This document shows, one piece after another, positions 13,171 to 25,499 of a DNA stretch of 64,000 nucleotides. The stretch spans positions 1 to 64,000 of the forward strand of contig QEYB01001349.1 of the NCBI GenBank assembly GCA_017562135.1, given 5' to 3'. Each line of letters begins with the position of its first letter. Positions within the stretch are counted from its first letter, which is position 1. The notes under the pieces were generated by a model. That model had not been told where the DNA came from, did no database searches, and saw nothing but the letters and a program-made list of their open reading frames with translations. The DNA is from Dipylidium caninum. Its lineage: Eukaryota > Platyhelminthes > Cestoda > Cyclophyllidea > Dipylidiidae. Made by a program: the position numbers and the translations under genes.

Positions 13171-13559
13171 GCCCCACACCGCCACGCTGCCGCTGGCCAC
13201 CTGTTTCTGAGCCGCAACAGGAGTGCGCAAGAACACAAGATGACGCGCTGTGTTCACGCAGCCGTGAGGTGCAATGCTAAGCCTTGGTGAGTGATTGGAG
13301 GCAATTGCACACAGTTGTTGACGCCACCTGACTTAGCGCGCTGTGGCATCAGAGTCCAGCCGAAAGCTTTCCTCTAGCTGGGCCCTTTTCTCGCGTGTCC
13401 AGCTCCGCCTCTTTTCCGGCTCGTGCCAACTCTTCGCCTCCCGTGCAAGTCGATCAGCCCGAAACACTTACGTCACAGCCACCTCATCTTCCCCATCTTT
13501 TCCCATCCTTCCTCTGCAGGCAGCCAGTCACTCCAGGCGGGCGTCGAGATGAGAGACGA

Positions 13560-13598
13560 GGAAGGGGACGGGGACGGGGACGGGGACGGGGACGGGAC
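13560..13598 (+). repeat. GGGGAC hexamer repeat (mirror pair)
   Basis: Six to seven GGGGAC units followed by TAGGCGACAGAC. The reverse complement sits at 15,885-15,945 with the same flank, fixing the inner palindrome axis near 14,750. Confidence 0.9.
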
Positions 13599-13614
13599 TA
13601 GGCGACAGACACAC

Positions 13615-13930
13615 TGCGTGCCAATAAATGCATCTCGGTGGTGCTGCCAGTCCTGAATGCGCACCCTCACTGGGACCTTTCTTGGCAGCCAAGTGGGCTC
13701 ATTTGTTGATGGTCGCAGTGTTTACAGTTCCCATGCTGGTGCTACGTGAGATTTGTACTATAAGGCTGAGCTGCAACTGCCCTTGGATCTTGTTTTCTTT
13801 GAGGTTATGCACACGTCCCGGGAATCCCGTCGTATTGGCAGCCATGTTGGCAGGTTCCCACTTGAGACCTATTATTTTGGTCGTGATCCACCAGGTCCCG
13901 CCTCCCTTCTTTCGGCTCGCCCAGCACATT
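13615..13930 (+). CDS. Possible exon of an unrecognised duplicated gene (left inner arm)
   Basis: Translated in the frame starting MRT at about 13,659, this block matches the minus-strand block at 15,650-15,880. Shared positions include MRT, GS, F-x-D-x-R-x-V-Y and Y-K-[AP]-E. The left copy needs one frame correction near 13,745. The next residues (GRDPPGPASL, about 13,880) resemble a third block near 31,180-31,215 (GRDPLRPASL). Similarity at protein level between diverged copies suggests real coding sequence. I do not recognise the family. Confidence 0.3.
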
Positions 13931-14115
13931 AACTCTCTCTGCCTCCCGTGCTCATTCGCTTTATTCCCCATTCTCCTCTCCCCTCTCGCCTCGACTGGCA
14001 CACATGCGCACGAACATGGACACGTGGGGTTTTTTTTGGCTTCACGAACGGGCGTGTTGTAAGTGAGTGCTGAGAACGGCATGCACGCGGCCACGAAAGA
14101 CTTTCTCAAATTGGC

Positions 14116-14116
<1 letters not shown>

Positions 14117-14153
<37 letters not shown>
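14117..14153 (+). repeat. (CA)n microsatellite
   Basis: About 18 CA dinucleotides. Confidence 0.95.
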
Positions 14154-14154
<1 letters not shown>

Positions 14155-14159
14155 CCCAG

Positions 14160-15640
14160 CTTCGTTTCATTTTCGAAATTCTAGACCCAGGAACGACCAC
14201 ACCGGTGGAGTCCAACAATGTGGCAAATGTTGGACGCGGTTGGCTTTCTTCTCCGCAGTGCAGCCTCGCATATTGGCGAGAGAGTTAGTGAACTGGAGGA
14301 GCGCACGTCTGTCCACACACTCTCCACACGGCTGGCCACGTCTTCGGCTTACGTGAGACATTTGAAATGAATGCCTCCTCCGCCTCGTCAATGCAAGAGA
14401 AGAAGGCGAACAAGGGCGGTGGCGTGTCGGGTGGATGCAACGGTCTGGTGCGACAGGGTGATGGCGAACTCGTCGTCGTGCGGCAGGACGAAGGCTTGCC
14501 AGCACGAGAGAGTGGCTGGGCAGGACAGAGTGGGTCAGGGCGAAGTTTGGAGTCAGTGGATCGAGGGAGCCAGTCGAAGTGCTGGGAGGTAGGTTGTGTC
14601 CGTGTGACCACATGCAGCAGAGGCGCTGCTCGACCTCTTTCTCTCCTTCACTTCCTCGGTGGTCACGCGCTTCCATGACTGAGACTGCATCTCCCAGTCG
14701 GCATGCACACGCACACAGAGGGAGAAACGTCGTCTCCTCTGACACGCCGAATGTACGGTTTGCGTGAACAAATGCTCTGCATGGCTCTAAATGATGCACA
14801 CTGTCTCCGCCAACTGGCCACCGCCACCGCCACCGCCACCGCGCAAACCGCCACCACGTTGTCGCCCACGCTCTCGTTCCGAGCCAGTGAAACACAGAAC
14901 ATGTGATGTTGTGACGTGGAAGGGTTGTCAAGCACCTCTGAATGCCCCACTTGACTCTTCTGGGTGCGGGGGGGCGGCCACATCCGTCACGTCTACTGAC
15001 AGCCTCCTCTTCCACCTCGCTTCAATGCCTCTTCCACTCCTACCTGCTGCAAGCGATGTCGAGCACAAATAAATCCCACTTCCTTTGGGATTAGTAAATC
15101 GGCTGCACTAGACATTGCGGCGTGCGTGTAGGGTTTAGGGTGTTAGCGAAAGGGCATTGCAGCAGAGGTTCTAATCGCATGGCTCTCATAATGCCAGTGC
15201 CGCACCAAACTGGCCCACCTGTGACAGCACTGCCACCAGACGGCCTGCTGCTACACAGACAGTCATCATGCACCCGCGGAAATCCCAAAACACAGTGGAC
15301 AGACAGAACGTCAAGTTGGTTAAGAGTTAAGTGACTTCAGAGTTAACGCAGGCGAATGACTCCGACTCCTGCGAGAGTGGGCATTTGCAACGACACACTC
15401 TCTACGGTAGAGTCATTAGCCGTGACAATGGCGTTCGGAGTGCCTTGGAATTGGAAGCAGCTTCATTCTTGCGTCAAAGGTTATTTGAGCTGAAGGCGAA
15501 GAGAAAGAGAAGAGACAATGGCGAAGTTTTTATGTACGCATAGGCGATCAGAAGCGTGAGGTTGAGTTGGTGAGGGGTAGAGTTATTATTATAGCATGAA
15601 AACGCTTATGGCTTTAAATTGCCCACTGTAATTGAGGCAA
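14160..15640. other. Palindrome spacer, no gene recognised
   Basis: Unpaired centre of the first palindrome. It holds open frames on both strands but none with a recognisable domain, and a short CCGCCA repeat at 14,820-14,842. Confidence 0.5.
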
Positions 15641-15649
15641 CTCAGCCAG

Positions 15650-15880
15650 CCTCAGAAGACAAATTCTCGAAAACAAATTAGACCTGCAATTCTGAAATTA
15701 ACTCGAACGAAACAAGACGCCAGGGAAGTTGCAATTTCAGGCTTATAGTTACAAATCTCCTCTGCTGCACTCATGGAAGTGTAAACACCGCGACTATCAG
15801 TAAACAAGTTCGCGTGGCTACCAACAAGTGCCCTGGCAGGCGTGCGCATTCAGAGCTGCGCCCATCACGCATTGTGGCCT
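15650..15880 (-). CDS. Possible exon, partner of the left inner-arm exon
   Basis: Minus-strand frame starting MRTPARALVGS at about 15,850, continuing through RGVYTSMSAAEEICNYKPE. Conserved spacing with the left copy supports coding, but no domain is recognised and no splice sites were confirmed. Confidence 0.3.
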
Positions 15881-16812
15881 GTCGCCTAGTCCCCGTCCCC
15901 GTCCCCGTCCCCGTCCCTCGTCCCCGTCCCCGTCCCCGTCCCCTTGCTTCTTCTTCCTCCTCTCCCTTACCACTTAGAATGACCGACGGTGGGGAGGAAG
16001 ATGAGGAAATGACGTGACGTGTGAACTGTTTCGGCTGGTTGACTGCATGGGAGAGAAGGAGTTGGCAAAGTGGGAAGAGGTAGAGCTGCACATGCGAGGG
16101 GAGCGGGGAAGCGGGCTTACGGGGAGGACTCTCACCACAACGCGCCAAGCCACGGTGGCATTACAACTGCGTGTGCTTCGCAGCGGGGAGGCGAGGAGGC
16201 GAGAGGTGGGGAGGTAGAATGGCTGGTGGTGGTGGTGCTGTAAAGGTGTGATGTGGGTGGGGTGGAAATGTGTGGGGGCCGCGAGAGAGGCGCTCTCAGT
16301 TGTTTAACATTTAATTAAAGTGCGCACAGTCGGTGCAAATCTCGCCTCCCTATTCCGCACGATCGGCATCCGTGTTAAGTCAGTCCCGAGCACCTCCTCC
16401 CAAGAGGACAGACGCTCCGGCACTCAAATAACCCAACCACGAGCGCCAGTAATGCGGCTCAAAGCCTCATCCTCCGCCTTCTTCTCCCCCCACTCCTCCC
16501 ACCTTCGTCACCTTCTCTGACAAGCCACTTCATACGCTTTCCTCACTTACCTCGCACGATTCAGCGTTTTTCGCAGTCCACCATAATAACTCGCTCCTCC
16601 CCTTCTCCTGGTGGCGCGACCATTCGCTCCACTGCAGTGGCTGATAGGACATCAGCTTTACGCCTCATGTTGCAGCCTCTCCTCCTCACCACTCGCCTCA
16701 ATCTCGCCTTCCTGCTCCCCGCGGTGGGGCGTCTTTGCTTAGACATGCGAGACTGTCGATTGCCAGGAAGTACTATTGCCCACACGCAAGTGATAATGGC
16801 GTCCCTTTCGAG

Positions 16813-16843
<31 letters not shown>

Positions 16844-17220
16844 GGTATTCCACAGGGCTTTGAGCTCGACAAACGATGCGGGAAGGCGCAATTCTCCCAT
16901 GACGAGGCATCCCTCCAGTGATTGCGCCGCGTCAGCATTTCGCTTGACATCCATGTGCTCTGATGCAGTCAGCTACTCCTCCGCGCTTACGACTAATTTC
17001 TCGACCCACACCAACGTGCGTGCTCGCCAAGCTGTGTGTCGTGATGTGGGCGGGGCGGCACAGACGACTGCAGAAGGAAGGTGACATGCAGGCGGGAGAG
17101 AAGTAGTGGGCACATTCGATGGGGATTCTCGCAAAGCCACTTCGAAAGAGTCGGTTTTGCTATTATTTACCACACTGAGCAAAGGCCAGTGTTCTTGGAA
17201 GTTCGCCTACTAACGGGGCT
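15650..17220 (-). repeat. Inner, older palindrome, right arm
   Basis: Reverse-complement partner of blocks in 11,340-13,860, about 75-80 percent identical by eye. It includes the GTCCCC repeat at 15,885-15,945 and an (AGA)n tract at 16,815-16,842 that the left arm lacks. Confidence 0.65.
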
Positions 17221-17591
17221 AGCAGAAAAGGTGTCATGGAGGCCAGATGGATACGCTCGAGACCCCAAATAGCCTTGAATACCCCCATCTCTCCCCCTCA
17301 CGTCTGAACAAGTGGACGCCAATCAAAGTCGAATGTGCATAGGCAAACTTCGTGCTCGCGGCAACGAGGCTCAGTCGGCCTGCCGCAGTCACATCCTCAA
17401 CGCAGTCGCACAGATAACTGCTGCAAATCCTCGCCACTCGCGCTGACCACGCGTGATTGCCATGGACAGTCGGCTCTCCGTATTATGCGAGGGTTCGTGT
17501 AGTACGCGGTATTCGGGCTGCAGCTTTCAGATTGCGATCGGAGGAAAAAAGGGGCAGAGGAGGATTCTTCCGGTCATTGTACGTGGAAGGT

Positions 17592-20500
17592 TCATGTTAC
17601 GAACGATTGTCGCTGAGCGCAGATTCTTCGCCTAGTGGGGACAAACGGAGTGTGCACTCAGTGTTGTCACCGCGGTGAGGGAGGAGATCGGGTGCAAGTT
17701 TGACAGCGTCTTTACGCATCGCAGCCCTAATCCTCACCTGAAGTGCGCAGCTTGCGACAAGGGCAGGGAAGAAGCAGATGCTGACGAGGGCCAATTGCCA
17801 ACAGCACGTGAAGATGATGACAAACGAGCCGACGAATATAACGGTCGACTCCACGAGGGAGCCTAGTTGGACGCCTGTTATGGCCTCCAGGCTGGAGACT
17901 TCCGTGGCAAGGCGCGCGGTCAACGCACCTGGCTGGTTGGCAGCCTCGTCAAACCAGGCTGGCTCCTGCAGGGAGATGGAAGAAACTTGCCAGTCTCTTA
18001 CCGGAGAGGCAGTGAGCCACAAGGCTCCTCCTCCCCTCCTCCCCCTCCTCCTCCTCCTCCTCCTCCTCCACTCACAATCTCTTCATTACAGAGCAGTTGT
18101 CATTTTGCCCCAAGTGAACCACCTTGGCAATCGGCCACGTGGGGATGGGCCACTGCTTGTGGCCGCAATCTGTCACCAGGGTAACTCTCCCACTCACCTG
18201 TCTCAACATGGCGCTGAAGAGGCGACTGCGTGTCCGCTGGGTGAGCTTGGCTCCAGCCCAACCCAGTGCGGCGCTCTGTACGGCGGAAAGAGAATTATAT
18301 GCGCCTGTTGAATCACATGGACTATCTTCAGGTGGACGACACTAAAACTCGTAGCTTTTGCTCACCGATGCGAGTTGTGCTGTGAGATACAGGAGGCACA
18401 ACAATGCCACCATGCCAACTAAGAATTGGATTTGCTTCATTTTCTCCTTCGCATCGTGCATCGTCAATGTCTGCAGGAGAATGGGGAGGAAGTCATGGCT
18501 TCGAGCAGACGCGACGTTACCTCCGCCTTTCTAGACGTACCGGGAATACATGTGAAAGCACAATTGTATAGGCGAGCTGAAGAACACCGCAGAGGAGGGA
18601 AATGCACACGCCGATGAAGAAGACCGGAAACTCCGGTTTGTTCAACATAATTGTTCTCCCGACGACGTTCTTCTGCAAAGGAACCAACAGATGGTCGCCT
18701 CGCCAACCCACAGGAAAAGGCTTCAGACATTGTCTCCAGAAAACATTAGGCCGCCTTTTTGCCACCTCCCCTTAGACACTTTATAAAGAAATTCAAAAAG
18801 GCGGAGGCACCTTTGACGTGAACATAAATGACGATCCACTGCAGGCAGTACAGACGCCGCTTGCACTCTCATTTGGGAGAGAAGAGCGTCTCCATACTCT
18901 CGAATGTCGTTTCCACTCTTCCGCGTCCCCGTCCCCGTCCTCGTCCCCGTCCCCGTCCGCCTCAAGCTCCGGCTCACTATCCGACTCGTCGACCCTCTTC
19001 CTCTCCCGAAAGCCAAAGCAATTACGACTTCACGGCGTTGCGATTTTGAGGTGAACAAACCACTATGCTGACAGTCCTTCTTCTTCCCACATCCCCCTCT
19101 TGTCCGTTACGCAAGTCTCGCTCACAGCCGACACACTTGGCGTTCTACCGCCTCACACTTCAGTGGCATTTGTGCAGGAAATGGCGTATGCTTAACTTGA
19201 GTCTCACATATATAGTTCTGCGCTCTTTTACACCTGCCCAGAAGCAGAGGCCGGATCGTGAGCAGTCCTCTTACGCTTCTGCACCGCCAATTTGCCCCAA
19301 TCTTGTAGTCCTCCAAACGCCCCCGCTGCCTTTCGGCGCCACTTCCACTTCCACTTCCACTTCCACTTCCACTTCCTCAGAGGCGGGGCAGTGAGACGGG
19401 CCACGACAGGCAGGGAGGTGGTCGGACTAACGTTGCAGTGCAGTGCAGTGCTGCGAGCACCGCTGCGACACTCTGCGTGAACACATCACCAGACCGGCCA
19501 CCAACCTGGGCGGAAAGCATGTTGGCATCGGCACCGTTGAGAGCGACGAGTTCGTCAATGCGTGCCAGCCTCCTTCACCGCGCCACGATGCACCACGATG
19601 ATGCGGTCGGCGTTGCGCACAGTGGTGAGGCGGTGCGCCACCATGACGACTGTCCGACCGACGCCCGCCCTGTCCAAGGCCTGCTGCACCGTCCGCTCGG
19701 CGTGCGTGTCCAGCGCCGAGGTGGCCTCGTCCAGCAGCAGGATCCGCGGGTTTCGCAGCACAGCCCGAGCGATAGCCACACGCTGCCTCTCTCCGCCGGA
19801 CAGAGCGCCACCGCCCTCCCCAACCACCGTCTCGTGGGCCTAAGTGAACGTCCTACTCGTTAACGACAGGCATCTTTCCCTTAACTTAATGACTTTCTTC
19901 ATACCAGTGACGTGGACTTTAGGTGCTGCTCTCGCAAAAGATGGCTTTTGAACGCAGCATCTTAGTGTCGTCGACTTGACCAAAAACGAGCATTCTCAAC
20001 TCCTGCGTTCTCCATTTCACCTCACGATTTGCGTGTAAAGTTTGAACAAAACGTACACAACGATATATTTGCTGAGCTGGTTGCAGCCAACGTTCAATGC
20101 ATCCCGCAAACAACGCCACATTTCGCCGAATCACCGCAAATCTGGCCTCGCAAACACACACACACACACCCACACACACCCACACACACACGCTGCTTAT
20201 CGCGGATGGTTTTAGTATGATCGGAGTGGGACTGTGCGCCACAAAAGTCTCCAGGAAAGGCATCTGTGCGAGGGATACCAGGGAAAGTCAGAAAACTGCC
20301 TGATAGGGGAAGAGAAGTGGCGCCCCATGACTGGTTAAAGAAGGCACCAACTCACATCTTGCATCGTCATCACGAAGTCGTGGGGGTCAGCGAGCTTCGC
20401 AGCAGATTTGATCTCCTCCAAGGCGGCGTCTTCCCGGCCCAGGCGGATGTTCTCCCTGACGGTGGTGGCGAAGAGCACTGGCTCCTGAGAAACGACGCCC

Positions 20501-23500
20501 AATTGGCGTCGCATCCACTTGATGTCAAATTCTCGAATGTCGTGGCCATCAATGAGTATCTGGGGAAAAGCGGGTGAAGTGAATTCCTGCTACGAGAGAG
20601 CTCGAAATGAAGTGGCACAGAGTGATTTCCGTCTGCTCTGGAAAAGGCCTCAGCTCTGCGTCGCTTTCGCATGGGAAAGAAAGAGCTTCACACGCGTGTA
20701 CCAGGCATTCATCAAACCCACTTCACACTGGCTACAGACAAGGGCTTTCTGTCCAAAACAAACAGACTTGCTCTTCTCACGCGACACAAATATGCCCCTT
20801 TTTGGTTTCTCTCGGTCACACAGTCCCCTGCGTTTGAGTGCATCGCATGAAGAGCCAAACGACGCGGATTGACGAAGTGTTAGGAGAGCGCTTTGGACGT
20901 AAATGCGGCAGATGACCGCATTTGCATTGAGGCGGAGGACACGTTGGCCATGTGAGTTCTCGAGAAATTTGGTTGTCGCTGGGGAGAATTCTGGTTGCAT
21001 CTCTGCGTCACTTTATTTTGACGATGGCAGGTAACACGCACTCGCGCGAAACTTAGTGCCACTCCCTCATCCTGGGCCCGATTTGCCCTCCCCTTTCTCT
21101 CCGGTCGCACCTGTGCCCACTAGTGACTCTAACAGCTCTGCGTGTGTCCGCGGGCCCGCCGGCACCTTGAAGGAGGCGCCTCACTTGTGGAAAAGCCCGC
21201 TCTGAGGCGGTGGCCTTGTGGAAGGAAGAGAAGAGAAGGGAGGAGAGATGGGAGGAGAGAAGGCGGGGAATTTACCTGGCCACTGGTGGGATCGTAGAAG
21301 CGTTGGAGCAACTGGATTATGGTACTCTTGCCCGACCCGCTGGCACCCACGATGGCAATTGTCTCTCCCGCCTTGATCTTCAGGGAAAAGTTTCTCAGCG
21401 CCTGCAACACAGACAACTCGTCTTCTCTTCCTCCTTCACCGCGGCAAAGAGTCGAGCCCCCCAACTACCGCTTTCCTCTTATCGCTGCCCACTTTCTCTC
21501 GACCCCCTCATGCCAAGAAACATTCGTCTCATGTGCCCCGGTTGGTAGAATCCTGGCGCCACCCTGTGCGTGTGGAAGGGGCTCAGACAGCGTGCACAAG
21601 TTGTGAGGGGCAGGCGAGGTCAAAACCGAGGCCGAGGAACCATAGGTGAAGAGGGATGCTAACACGGCTTCGTTCGCCGCCTTCTTCTCAATCACGCGCC
21701 TGTCAGAGGAATCACCGTGTAATTTGGGCACCACTGGACCACCACACACGATGACAGCGGGCTGGCAAGCTCCTCTCGCGTTGGAGAAGAAGCATCCCTG
21801 CGTGTGGGCAAAGCCGCCTTTCAAACGTGCGAGTGAGTAGAAGACTCGAGTTTCAAGAGTGGCAAGTGGACATGGCAGGCACAAGAGCGCCAAGCCATGG
21901 GCACTCACCACGACGTCCGGCCTCGTGGGGTAGCAGAATGTGACATTGCGCAGTTCAATGCTCCCCTCCAAGCGGTCCAACTGCAGGCCCGACGCCTCCT
22001 TGTTCAATCTCAGGCACCTGCAACGAATGCCCATCAAGCGGTCAGTTAAGAGAGTCCTTCTGGCCAAAGGCGAGGTGTGTGAGGCGCCAGGCAAAGAGCG
22101 CCACTCACGCGTTCGATGATCCGGAAGACGGTGGAAGCAGCGGCCTGAGCCCGTGTACAGTGAGAAAAGTCGGGCAGCACCGCGTTCAGTGCAGAGCCGG
22201 CAAGCACTGCTGCACTGGCAACCTGCGAGGTAAAGCGTCCGAGACCAACTCGTGCTAACTCCTTGTCAAACGACAATGCATTAAGTTTGCACCGTAGACG
22301 CACAAATGCACGAGTACGCAGTCAAACAAACTGAAAAGGTGGTTACTCAAAAAATCCCAGGCATCCGCTGCACTTTCCCCTTTGACTTACAGCCACGATG
22401 GCCCCGTTTTTCGACGCCGTTGGTGATGCTTTCTCTCACGCCAAACCAATTACTTAACGCCGTCGATGCGAACATCGAGCTGTAAATGATACCGATACCT
22501 GGAAAGAAAGGCGCAACTGCCATACTTTCTCATATTATTAGATTCATTGTAGCTTAGAAGACACACGTAAAGGCTTTTTGGGTGACAACTTTGCACCACC
22601 TGCATGCATTTTCCGTAGGGATTTTAGAGGGCAGAAGCTGAAGAGTTGGTGGAACGATGGACAAAATGGGGAAATAGGCTGCCGAGGCGGCTCACCGAGG
22701 CCGTGCATTATGTTATTCCGAAGGGAGACCTTGGCTGCGGTACCGAGGTGTGAGGAGTAACGCTCCGCCTCCTTTTCTTGACCGATGAAAGCGAAAACCG
22801 TCTTGATGGAGCTGAAGACCTCGCTGGCGACATGGTTGGCCTTCGAGTGAGCCGTCTGTTGCTTCTGAGCAAAGTTGACCATGCTGGATCGCATGATGCA
22901 GAAGGTGAGAACGGCGAAAGGAGCAGAAGTCGCGCTAACTAATGCTATTTTCCATTGACTCGCAAAGGCATACACCCAGAGCGCAAGGAATTTTGCACAA
23001 TTCTCTGCGAAGAGTGCCAAGCGCTCGCCGATGCCGGCCTCGATGAGGTCAATGCCTTCAGTGACTTGGGTAAAAAATATCACCACGGGCCTGCCGGTCG
23101 AACCAGGCCACGTCCTGTCGAAGTACTTGCTTGAGGAAATACGAGAAGGAAGCAAAGAGGTTGGCAGAATGTGCCACAGAAGTCTTAAGAGCAGACAACT
23201 CTTTCACACCTACCTGGAAGAGCTTGAGGCGAATTCGGCCACTTTGTCGTCTGGATGAGAGAGTGAAGCAGAACATTCCTAGGAAAGACAAGGTCATGGA
23301 GACAGCTGCTAGCAGAGAGAGCCATTCCGCAATTTCACGCATTTTATCCACATCCACTGGCAAGGAGCCCGTCAGCAGGTTCACGGCTTGCGAGAAAAAG
23401 CACATAATTCACGGAAAATGAACATCCCACAGCCAGCACGCAAACTAAACCGGCCGCCAGCATTATTCTGTCCTTGGTGTCTGCGTAGCGGAACTAGGAA

Positions 23501-23571
23501 AGCATCTTTAAGTGGAGCATTAAACGTACCAAGTGGACAAAACCTATGCGCTCCACGTTTGTCCGGCCTGA
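17592..23571 (-). pseudogene. P-glycoprotein-like ABC transporter, truncated right copy
   Basis: This is the mirror copy of the left ABCB gene. Read on the minus strand it contains TMD1 (about 23,490-22,690), the YPTRPD A-loop exon (about 22,020-21,910), NBD1 Walker A (about 21,405-21,280), the Q-loop exon (about 20,565-20,360), an intact signature to H-loop exon (about 19,850-19,500, [23 protein letters not shown]), TMD2 start (about 18,770-18,540) and the exon with [20 protein letters not shown] (about 17,980-17,750). Homology to the left copy ends at 17,592, inside the next TMD2 exon, so the second half of TMD2 and all of NBD2 are missing. The frame is cleaner than in the left copy across NBD1 but is broken elsewhere, for example after TM1 near 23,395. 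No functional full transporter can be made from this copy as assembled. It may still be transcribed. Confidence 0.8.
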
Positions 23572-25475
23572 AGCAGATAAACGAGTAGGTGTGAATGGAC
23601 ACCTTACGTGAAGGCACGACTGGTAGCAGAGTTTTCCTTCTAAAAGAAGAGTGAGAAATTAACAGACACCACCGCTTAGAGCACAAGTCTTATCTTGTAA
23701 TGCAGGCATGGTGAAGACTCCTCGCTCCATGGGGAAAGCGCAGTTGATGGCGGACGTGGGATAAAGAAGGCCGGCAAAACACGGATTTGGGAATGAGCAT
23801 GACACGGTTGCAAGAGGCCTCTCGGGGGAAATGCGTTTCACAGAAAGGTAAAGTGAACTAAGTGGGGTCACAGCAAAGGGACTAATGGCGGTATAATGTT
23901 TTAAAAAGGAAAAAAATGGGGAATCCACACCCAGGGGGCATGGTGGAATGTGTGCTTATGGCTTTCACATTGGCAACTAACGAGGCAACAATTTTACCAA
24001 CCTCAGTGGCACCCTCCGCCATGTCTCACTCGCCCTCCTCTCGACTGACGGTCAACTGTTGTTGAGGCGGCGGGCGACCTTCACACCGATTTGTTTAGCA
24101 CACTAAAACAACTCGTTTGGCTTTTTCATGAAAATGCATTGCACTTAAGAGCATGAATTTATATCGCTTGTTATTACCTTTGCGTGTGACAAGTGGCCAC
24201 ATTTAGAGCGTCCATTGACATTGTGTGGCGTCCATCGCCCTGATGCAACCGTAATCACGTTGCCAGTTGGTTCACTTTTTGACCCGCAACTTTGCACTTT
24301 GTCTCTGTGATCAACCTCAAAGTGTTTGCGCAACGCCGCCCTCGTCTAGTTTATGCTAAACACTTCTCACTGGCCCGCATTTGGAAATCGCCAGCGTTCA
24401 ACGACGAATTCTGCTGCACCGCCGACAATCTTAAAGCATGTGCACGGTCCAGAACTCTACAATCAAACACGCTAACCTTCTTCACCACGGTATGGGTCCG
24501 TTGGGGAGCATTTGTCGCATTTATCCTGTCGCATAACCTGTCATGTCAACATGTTAAGTCGTGCTCGTGCGTTTCATCAGCGACGTCGCTGCAAATGGGC
24601 GCTCGTGTACGGGGGCACGTAAGCCGCAGTCGATGGTGGCTCTGGAAGGTTAACGCGGGCTGATCATGACGCTGAACACATGGGATATTGCAGTCCTGCC
24701 GTTTGGCGTCCAGGCCACCTCGAGCATCCTCTTCCGTGGTGGGCGGCTATCCTCCTCTCGACTTCCTCTCGACTCCCCGGCCACGTGAAGCTCGGCAACT
24801 AAGATGTTGGGTGGAGTTACGGGGTGGCAGTCGGAGGCTGTCTAATGTGCTTCGCCTGGGCAAGCGGTGATAAGTGTTGATTCCGCATATCCACAGCAAA
24901 TATCCGTGCCATTCGGGAGCCCACCTTGTCACGCCTCCTTGTCAGAAGGCATTGGGGAGCCCAGCGTGGCAAGGCGACAATTCCTCTGGGGTGGGGCACG
25001 GTGAGTGGAGTGAAGTGGGGCGGGGCGGGGCGGGGTGGGGTCATGTTGTTTGCTGTCGCAAAAGGGAGTCGTAATGAGCAGGACGATGCAATTATCCTTC
25101 GCTTCGCAGGGAAAACCGGACAACAACAACATCAGCAGGTGTGTCCACCCCCTTTTCTCCCCACGAACGTGGATTTGATGTTTGATCCTTTCGAGATTTC
25201 GCAGCCTCCTCAGAATTGCGCTCACCAACCTGCGGAACCCAAACTGGTCCATCATGTCTGCCAACATTGCTCGCCTCACGTGAGGCATTCTTTCGCGCTC
25301 TCCCGCCTTTCTGCAGAGTAGGTTGGTGTCGCCCTGGCTCGACATCCCACTTTCCAAGATGTCGCCTTTCCTCGACCCTTTCGATGCCTCGCTTTCATCC
25401 TCGTTCCACTCGCTATTCCCACGAGGATGACAACGTCCTCTCATCCGTCTTTAGGTCCTCAACAACGCCAGACGG
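17592..25475 (-). repeat. Outer palindrome, right arm
   Basis: Reverse complement of 1-7,980. The outer edge near 25,475 matches left bases from about 10 onward, so the left arm may continue outside the window. Confidence 0.85.
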
Positions 25476-25499
25476 CTATTCACAAATCTCAGGCGAATG

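Larger units (their letters stand above)
11340..13860 (+). repeat. Inner, older palindrome, left arm
   Basis: Blocks at 11,340-11,510, 11,980-12,110, 13,390-13,530 and 13,560-13,830 match the reverse complement of 17,220-17,050, 16,970-16,840, 16,110-15,990 and 15,945-15,650. Identity is only about 75-80 percent by eye, clearly lower than in the outer arms. The 18S fragment (12,394-12,790) and its flanks have no partner on the right and look like an insertion. Confidence 0.65.

Noticed and set aside
15129..15145. Telomere-like GGGTTTAGGG
   Set aside because: Only one imperfect unit pair; no array.
1..25475. Palindrome as a missed-adapter (SMRTbell) read artefact
   Set aside because: Such artefacts have no unpaired centre and arms from one molecule. 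Here the centre is unique, the inner arms are much more diverged than the outer ones, and 3.3 kb is missing from one side.
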